Below, piece after piece: positions 59,911 through 64,000 of a DNA stretch of 64,000 nucleotides. The stretch comes from Caulobacter sp. FWC26 (GTDB lineage Bacteria; Pseudomonadota; Alphaproteobacteria; Caulobacterales; Caulobacteraceae). A program made the position numbers and the translations under genes. Where the stretch lies: the NCBI RefSeq assembly GCF_002742645.2, contig NZ_CP033873.1, positions 1-64,000 of the forward strand, given 5' to 3'. Below the pieces are notes generated by a model. The model saw only the letters and a list, made by a program, of their open reading frames with translations. It made no database searches and was not told where the DNA came from. Numbering within the stretch: position 1 is the first letter of the stretch; each line of letters begins with the position of its first letter.

Positions 59911-60984
59911 ATGGCGTCGACCACGAGCAAGAACCGCAACATCCTGGGCAACCTGATCGGCGAGGCGCCGGCGCCGACGGCGGTCACCAATCCCCCGACG
60001 GCTACGGCGGCGGCGGTCGCGCCGGCCGCCGCGGCCGAGCTAGCGCCCGCCGCCATACCGCCGCGGGTCAACGACCGCATGATGGGGCTCTCGCGGCTGG
60101 CCTCGGGCGACTATGTCGAAAAGACCCTTCGGCTGGTCGATCCGGCGCGCTGCCGGATGTGGGCGCGTCATAACCGCAAGTACGCCCTGCTGACGCCGGA
60201 GAACTGCCAGGAGCTGCTGGAAGGCCTGCGCGCCCAGAACAAGCAGGAGTTCCCCGCCATTGTCCGCCGGGTCACCGATGATCCGGACTTCGATTTCGAG
60301 GTGATCGCCGGGGCGCGGCGCCACTGGGCGGTGTCCTATCTCCGCGACGTCGAACATCGCGAGATCAAGTATCTCGTCGAGGAGCGCGAGCTGGACGACG
60401 AACAGGCCTTCCGCCTGGCCGATGTCGAAAACCGCGCCCGTAACGATCTTTCCGACTATGAGCGGGCGGTTGACTATCTCGACGCGATCGAGCGCTATTA
60501 CGGCGGCGTGGCCGTGCGCATGGCCGAGCGACTGGATGTCGACCGGGCCTGGCTTTCGCGCTTCCTGGACCTGGCCAAGCTGCCGCAGGACGTCGTGGCC
60601 GCGTTCGGGGATCTCCTGCAACTGCGCGAATCCCATGCCCGGCAGTTGAAGGCCTTCCTGCTCCAGGGACCCGAGAAGGGGCGGATCATCTCGGCGGCCA
60701 AGACCATCAGCGCCGACCAGCAGGCCCGGCGCGAGGCCGGCGAGCCCTATCTGGAGGCCCACAAGGTCGTGGCGGCTCTGAAGAACGCGGCGGTGGCCAA
60801 GGCGCCCGCGCCGCCGTCGCCACAGCCGCGCGTGGTGCGACAGGGCGAGGTGACCTTGTTCACGGTCAAGCCCAAGGGGCCCAAGCGGGCGGTCGTCGAG
60901 CTTGAGCTCGACGCGGGCGCGACCAACGCCGAGTTCATCGCCGCCCTGCAGGCCGAGATCGATCGGTTGCGCCCCAATCGCTGA
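59911..60984 (+). CDS. parB: ParB partition protein
   Basis: A 357-residue centromere-binding protein. The N-terminal region resembles plasmid RepB/ParB proteins: NRKYALLTPENCQELLEGLR, then DFDFEVIAGARRHWAVSYLR (CTP-binding ParB fold) and ADVENRARNDLSDYERAVDY, followed by an HTH (MAERLDVDRAWLSRFLDLAK). A C-terminal dimerisation part ends the protein. It should bind the four 20-bp palindromes on either side of this region. A strong terminator follows. Confidence 0.93.
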   Translation: MASTTSKNRNILGNLIGEAPAPTAVTNPPTATAAAVAPAAAAELAPAAIPPRVNDRMMGLSRLASGDYVEKTLRLVDPARCRMWARHNRKYALLTPENCQELLEGLRAQNKQEFPAIVRRVTDDPDFDFEVIAGARRHWAVSYLRDVEHREIKYLVEERELDDEQAFRLADVENRARNDLSDYERAVDYLDAIERYYGGVAVRMAERLDVDRAWLSRFLDLAKLPQDVVAAFGDLLQLRESHARQLKAFLLQGPEKGRIISAAKTISADQQARREAGEPYLEAHKVVAALKNAAVAKAPAPPSPQPRVVRQGEVTLFTVKPKGPKRAVVELELDAGATNAEFIAALQAEIDRLRPNR

Positions 60985-61009
60985 TCCTGGCGCAGGATCG
61001 TCAGACCAG

Positions 61010-61042
61010 CCCCGCCCGCCGACCCGGCGCGGCGGGGTTTTT
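61010..61042 (+). terminator. Rho-independent terminator after parB
   Basis: CCCCGCC (61010-61016) pairs with GGCGGGG (61031-61037), an inner CGCCG/CGGCG stem lies at 61017-61029, and TTTTT follows at 61038-61042. It is 26 bases after the parB stop. Confidence 0.9.
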
Positions 61043-61111
61043 CATGCGCGGGAGACGCCGGCGCGGTCACCATTCCTCCGATCTGGGACCGGGCGGGGCG
61101 GCGAGGCGGCC

Positions 61112-61131
61112 TTGTTGTCGATTGACAACAA
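61112..61131. repeat. 20-bp palindrome, candidate parS site 3
   Basis: TTGTTGTCGATTGACAACAA, one base different from the perfect palindrome (central A changed to G). 81 bases after the parB terminator's hairpin begins the inverted cluster with site 4. Confidence 0.7.
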
Positions 61132-61188
61132 GCGCCTCGAGCCGAAGGGCTCCGGGGCTCGGCCGGCCTGATCACGGCCGTGCGGGGC

Positions 61189-61208
61189 GTGTTGTCAATT
61201 GACAACAA
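61189..61208. repeat. 20-bp palindrome, candidate parS site 4
   Basis: GTGTTGTCAATTGACAACAA, first base different from the consensus. It is 77 bases from site 3 (start to start) and 140 bases upstream of the TraF-like gene. Confidence 0.7.
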
Positions 61209-61233
61209 AGGCCCCTGCGCGGGCCGCAGGGCA

Positions 61234-61249
61234 CGGGGGATCAGTGACC
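61234..61249 (+). repeat. Iteron-like copies downstream of parB
   Basis: CGGGGGATCAGTGACC matches the RepA iteron at 15 of 16 positions. A weaker inverted match (13 of 16) lies at 61065-61080. The region 60985-61330 thus combines terminator, two palindromes and iteron relatives and holds no gene. Confidence 0.6.
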
Positions 61250-61330
61250 GCGGGTTCCCACCACACCCTCGGGCGTCACCCTAATTCTGAGGGATTGCGC
61301 TGCGCGCGGCGACGGCGCCAGGCTTGGGCC

Positions 61331-61834
61331 ATGCGCCTGGCTGATCGTCTTCTTCTGGCCGCCGCCGCCCCAGCGTTGCTGGCGCTGGGCGGTCTGCTGG
61401 TCGATGCGCCGCTGCTGCTGTTCAACACCTCGTCCAGCGAGCCGGTGGGCCTCTACCGCCGGGTCGCCGCCGCGCCGGCGCCGGGCGCGTTGATCGCCTT
61501 TCGACCGGTAGGCGCGGCCAAGGCCTATCTGCTGGGCGCGCAGCCGGGCCGGGCGCGCGGCAGCATCCTCAAGGGCGTGGCGGCCGGGGAGGGGGCCTTG
61601 GCCTGCGCCGGGTCGACGCTGAGCGTCGACGGGCGCGCCCTGGGCCCGATCGCGACGCGGGATGGTGCGGGGCGGCCCTTGCCGCGCTGGCGCGGGTGCC
61701 GACGCTTGGCGCGCGGCGAGTTCATCGTCTTCTCCGACCGCATCCCCAACAGTTTCGACAGCCGATACTACGGGCCGATCCAGGCCACGCAGATTCTCGG
61801 CGTCTACGCCCCTTTGTGGACGACGGGGGCATGA
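61331..61834 (+). CDS. traF: TraF-type S26 signal peptidase for conjugation
   Basis: A 167-residue membrane-anchored peptidase. After an N-terminal helix (LLLAAAAPALLALGGLLV), NTSSSEPVGLYR (about residues 36-47) contains the catalytic Ser region and SILKGVAAGEG (near 78-88) the Lys. PNSFDSRYYGPI near the end is the family's C-terminal box. TraF matures the conjugative pilin (here the trbC product) by cyclisation in related systems. I use the ATG at 61331; the frame is open from 61199 but overlaps a palindrome. It overlaps the next gene by 4 bases. Confidence 0.9.
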   Translation: MRLADRLLLAAAAPALLALGGLLVDAPLLLFNTSSSEPVGLYRRVAAAPAPGALIAFRPVGAAKAYLLGAQPGRARGSILKGVAAGEGALACAGSTLSVDGRALGPIATRDGAGRPLPRWRGCRRLARGEFIVFSDRIPNSFDSRYYGPIQATQILGVYAPLWTTGA

Positions 61835-62535
61835 GGTCGTTCCGAGCGCTTGGCGGCCTTCTGGGCCTGCTCCTGGCGCTCGGCGGCGGGGTCTCGCGCG
61901 CCCAGCTCCTGGCCAGTCCCGCTGGCGACGACGTGGCGAGCGCCGTGGCCGCGCCGGGGGCGCGGGAAGCCATCGCCCGGGTGGCGGTCGCCGAGGCCGC
62001 CAACCAGGGCGACAGCGGCCTCCTGGCGGTCGTCTACACCATTCTCAACAGGGTGGCCGACGGACGCTGGGGGCGCAGCATCGACCAGGTGCTCAACGCC
62101 CGCGCCCAGTTCGAGCCGGTCTTGCGGGCAGGCGGCGACTGGCGCGGCCTGCCGGCCGCCAGCGCGGTGCAGCGGGCCCGTGTCGACACCCTCATCAACC
62201 TGGTGGTGGACGGGCGCGCGCCCGACCTCACCGGCGGGGCGCTCTACTTCCAGAATCCGCGCATCGTCGCCGACCGCGCCGCCTCAGGCCAGGTCTCGCC
62301 TCGGCTCGTTCATTTCGGGGGGCGCACGCCGAGCGCGGTGATCGGCGACCATGCGTTCTACCCGCCTCTGGAGCCGCCTCGCGCCGCGCCGGCGTCCGAG
62401 CCGGCGGCGATCTTCGTGCCCAGGTCGCCGGCGGGCGAGGCGGGCGCCGCCGAGGCGACGGACCCGCCGCGCCAGGCGGGCGTGCGGGGGATCTTCGTGC
62501 TGTCGGATGGGCGGACCGTCGAGAGCCGCCGATAG
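61831..62535 (+). CDS. SleB-like cell-wall hydrolase
   Basis: A 234-residue exported protein with a signal peptide (GGLLGLLLALGGGVSRA) and a hydrolase domain related to SleB/CwlJ: REAIARVAVAEAANQGDSG (catalytic Glu), LAVVYTILNRVADGRWG and GALYFQNPRI. The C-terminal tail is Pro/Ala-rich. It starts with an ATGA overlap with traF, so peptidoglycan opening for the conjugation channel is a likely role, in place of a classical lytic transglycosylase. Confidence 0.82.
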   Translation: MRSFRALGGLLGLLLALGGGVSRAQLLASPAGDDVASAVAAPGAREAIARVAVAEAANQGDSGLLAVVYTILNRVADGRWGRSIDQVLNARAQFEPVLRAGGDWRGLPAASAVQRARVDTLINLVVDGRAPDLTGGALYFQNPRIVADRAASGQVSPRLVHFGGRTPSAVIGDHAFYPPLEPPRAAPASEPAAIFVPRSPAGEAGAAEATDPPRQAGVRGIFVLSDGRTVESRR

Positions 62536-62640
62536 GGGAGGGACCCCAAGAGGCGGTGACCGCGGTTCTCACGGGCGTGGGGCCGCGCGCCTGTCGGCCG
62601 CGTCCCGCCGCGCCCATCGAAACGTCGTCTGGCGCGTGGG

Positions 62641-62876
62641 CCGGCCGTCCTGACGAGATCTCCATGAGATCTCGCCGCCGTCGTCTGGCGACGGCGTAGG
62701 CCGGCCTACTGAGCCTGGGGGCGACGTCGTCCCATCGTGTCACGGCGCCCCGCCGGTCAACGGCTGCGCCGTTCCCCTGCGCGGCCGCATGGCCGCTCCG
62801 GTGACAGGCGGGGACCCCGCCGTGTCCCGCCGGGTCAACGCCGCTCATCGGGAGCGGCCTGACGGAGGCTTTCACG
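62641..62876 (+). other. Structured leader, copy 1 of a tandem repeat
   Basis: 236 bases preceding a small gene, packed with back-to-back inverted repeats: CGAGATCT/AGATCTCG (62654-62674), CGCCGTCG/CGACGGCG (62676-62696), the palindrome TAGGCCGGCCTA (62697-62708), AACGG/CCGTT near 62760-62774, GCGGCC/GGCCGC (62781-62796), and CGCTC/GAGCG near 62842-62856. A second copy lies 734 bases downstream with hairpins kept. Probably a structured RNA leader or protein-binding array. Confidence 0.75.
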
Positions 62877-63185
62877 ATGTTCAAGCTGATCGACACGCTG
62901 ATGCGGATGCTGGGCGGCGCACCGCGGGTTCGGCTTGGGGAGCCGGCCGACGGCCATGTGGAGGCCTACTGGGACCACGTGGACCGCCAGATTTGGCAGC
63001 AGGAAGAGGCCGAGTGGGTCGCCGCGCGCGCGGCGCGGGAGGCCGAGTGGAACGCCCTGCCCGAGGCCGAACGCGAGGCGGTCATCGCCTGGTGCGACGA
63101 TCGCAACGCCGAGGGCAGGCTGGAGGATCACCGGTTCTACGCCCAGTGGCTGGCGCTGCGGATGCAGGGCTATGTCGGCGACTGA
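62877..63185 (+). CDS. Small acidic protein of the duplicated unit
   Basis: A 102-residue protein beginning MFKLIDTLMRML, with a helical acidic middle (EEAEWVAARAAREAEWNAL) and end RLEDHRFYAQWLALRM. ACGGAGG lies 9 bases before the ATG. It ends directly before a rho-independent terminator. A diverged, frame-broken relative follows in the next unit. Family unknown. Confidence 0.65.
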   Translation: MFKLIDTLMRMLGGAPRVRLGEPADGHVEAYWDHVDRQIWQQEEAEWVAARAAREAEWNALPEAEREAVIAWCDDRNAEGRLEDHRFYAQWLALRMQGYVGD

Positions 63186-63188
63186 GGC

Positions 63189-63212
63189 GGGGGGCGTAAG
63201 GCCCCCCTTTTT
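63189..63212 (+). terminator. Rho-independent terminator
   Basis: GGGGGGC (63189-63195) pairs with GCCCCCC (63201-63207) and TTTTT follows, 3 bases after the stop of the small acidic gene. Confidence 0.9.
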
Positions 63213-63374
63213 GTCCCTGGACGTGGTGAGGCAGGACCGGGCGGTCCGCGCGCCCTGGCGGGCGATGCGCGGGCGGCCCTACGGATGGGCCGGCGCTCGC
63301 CGTCCTCCCGGGCGCTGGCGCCCGCCGATGGCGGTCTGCCTTGGCGCCCGTCGGCCTGGCGTCCAGCGGCGGGC

Positions 63375-63611
63375 CCGGCCGTCCTGACGAGATCTCCACG
63401 AGATCTCGCCGCCGTCGTCTGGCGACGGCGTAGGCCGGCCTACTGAGCCTGGTGGCGACGTCTTCCCATCGTGTCACGGACGACCCGAAGTCAACGGCTG
63501 CGCCGTTCCCCTCCACGCCCGCCTGGCGGGCGCTGCGGTGACTGCGGGACCCCGTCCGTGGCCCTCGGGTTCAACGTCGCTCACCCGGAGCGGCGGCCTG
63601 GAGATTTCACG
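63375..63611 (+). other. Structured leader, copy 2 of a tandem repeat
   Basis: 237 bases matching 62641-62876, nearly identical for the first 110 bases and then diverged in sequence but not in hairpin positions. Where copy 1 has GCGGCC/GGCCGC, copy 2 has GCCCGCC/GGCGGGC (63517-63531). Bases 63213-63374 between the units hold nothing recognisable. Confidence 0.75.
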
Positions 63612-63840
63612 ATGTTCAAGCTGATTTTCAACCTGACCGCCCGCCCGGCGCGGCGCGCGCCCCTGGTCCTGACCGCGGCCGTGCCTGTCCTGGGTGATCG
63701 CGCCTTCGACCATCACGTCCGGGTGCGGGACGACCACTTCGAGACCCTTTACCTGGCTGAACACGGGCGGCAGGCTCGCGGATCACATGTTCTTCGACCA
63801 GTGGCAGGCGATCCGCAGGCGGGGCGCGGATCGCGACTGA
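63612..63840 (+). pseudogene. Frame-disrupted relative of the small acidic gene
   Basis: Starts MFKLIFNLTARP like its neighbour's MFKLIDTL, but the part matching the neighbour's C terminus (GRLADHMFFDQWQAIRRRG, compare GRLEDHRFYAQWLALRMQG) lies in the +1 frame and ends at 63840. Either a frameshift has broken the gene or a rearranged version exists. The start, spacing to the leader and terminator are all kept. Confidence 0.55.
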
Positions 63841-63843
63841 CCC

Positions 63844-63864
63844 GGGGGGCTTGGCCCCCCTTTT
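63844..63864 (+). terminator. Rho-independent terminator, second unit
   Basis: GGGGGGC (63844-63850) pairs with GCCCCCC (63854-63860), then TTTT. Same design and spacing as the terminator at 63189. Nothing further is recognised to the window end at 64000. Confidence 0.88.
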
Positions 63865-64000
63865 GTCGCCATCGACACGCCGCGCTCGCTCCCCGGCCCG
63901 GCGGTCGGGGCCTATCGGCGCCCCCGACCGGCTGGGCGCGGTCGCGTCCTCCGCAAGCTTAGCGACCGTGTCGCTGGACCGGGTCTTCGACCAGGTCGCC

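Noticed and set aside
1..64000. CRISPR arrays, insertion sequences and integrases
   Set aside because: No regularly spaced repeats with spacers, no transposase or recombinase motifs and no IS-type terminal repeats were seen; the iterons and palindromes are better explained by replication and partition.

Overview
The window looks like about 64 kb of a large, high-GC (roughly 68-70 percent) conjugative plasmid or secondary replicon from a Caulobacterales alphaproteobacterium. The evidence is a stand-alone GcrA-family cell-cycle regulator (a family characteristic of alphaproteobacteria such as Caulobacter), an alphaproteobacterial RepC initiator, LexA-type GAAC-N7-GAAC boxes, and a lasso-peptide locus built like those known from Caulobacter and Asticcacaulis. 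No rRNA, CRISPR array, integrase, transposase or insertion sequence was seen.

Layout. (1) 1-9.7 kb: two small regulators, then a P-type (trb-like) type IV secretion operon with overlapping genes: trbC, trbD, trbE, a small membrane gene, trbJ, a TrbK-like lipoprotein, trbL, trbF, trbG and trbI. The VirB11 ATPase, coupling protein and relaxase are not in the window. (2) 9.7-14.4 kb: RepC with a likely antisense control RNA, a Toprim protein and a very large ParB-like protein. (3) 14.4-16.1 kb: an HxlR regulator divergent from an Old Yellow Enzyme. (4) 16.2-21.5 kb: a 1425-residue methyltransferase/strawberry-notch-type helicase fusion and RadC. (5) 21.5-31.8 kb: a lasso-peptide locus with a GntR regulator, three tandem 44-residue precursors, B protease and C cyclase, facing an operon of isopeptidase, STN-type TonB receptor, FecR and FecI. 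(6) 32-53.5 kb: an accessory and defence-like region with an HNH protein, AbiTii-like protein, unusual tRNA-like gene, Gabija (gajA-gajB) with a possible third gene, a STAND/nuclease giant, HEPN-like proteins, an MNT-type nucleotidyltransferase, HipBA and an SOS-box gene pair. An 81/80-bp direct repeat lies at 33941 and 53473, bracketing about 19.5 kb of it. (7) 53.7-62.5 kb: plasmid backbone with GcrA, a DUF2493 protein, SSB, a HExxH protease, RepA with four iterons at exact 23-bp spacing, ParA/ParB, four copies of a 20-bp palindrome, a TraF-type peptidase and a cell-wall hydrolase. (8) 62.6-63.9 kb: a tandemly duplicated unit of structured leader, small gene and terminator.

How the parts may work together. 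The lasso genes encode three related threaded peptides, their maturation enzymes, and a surface-sensing and uptake arm (receptor, anti-sigma, sigma) coupled to an isopeptidase that would linearise imported peptide. There is no obvious ABC exporter, which fits isopeptidase-type clusters better than microcin-type ones. Two initiators (RepC and RepA) plus ParAB with candidate centromere sites maintain the replicon. The Gabija, AbiTii, STAND, HipBA and MNT/HEPN genes resemble a plasmid-borne defence and addiction island.

All identifications rest on reading the sequence and recalled family features. No database search was run.
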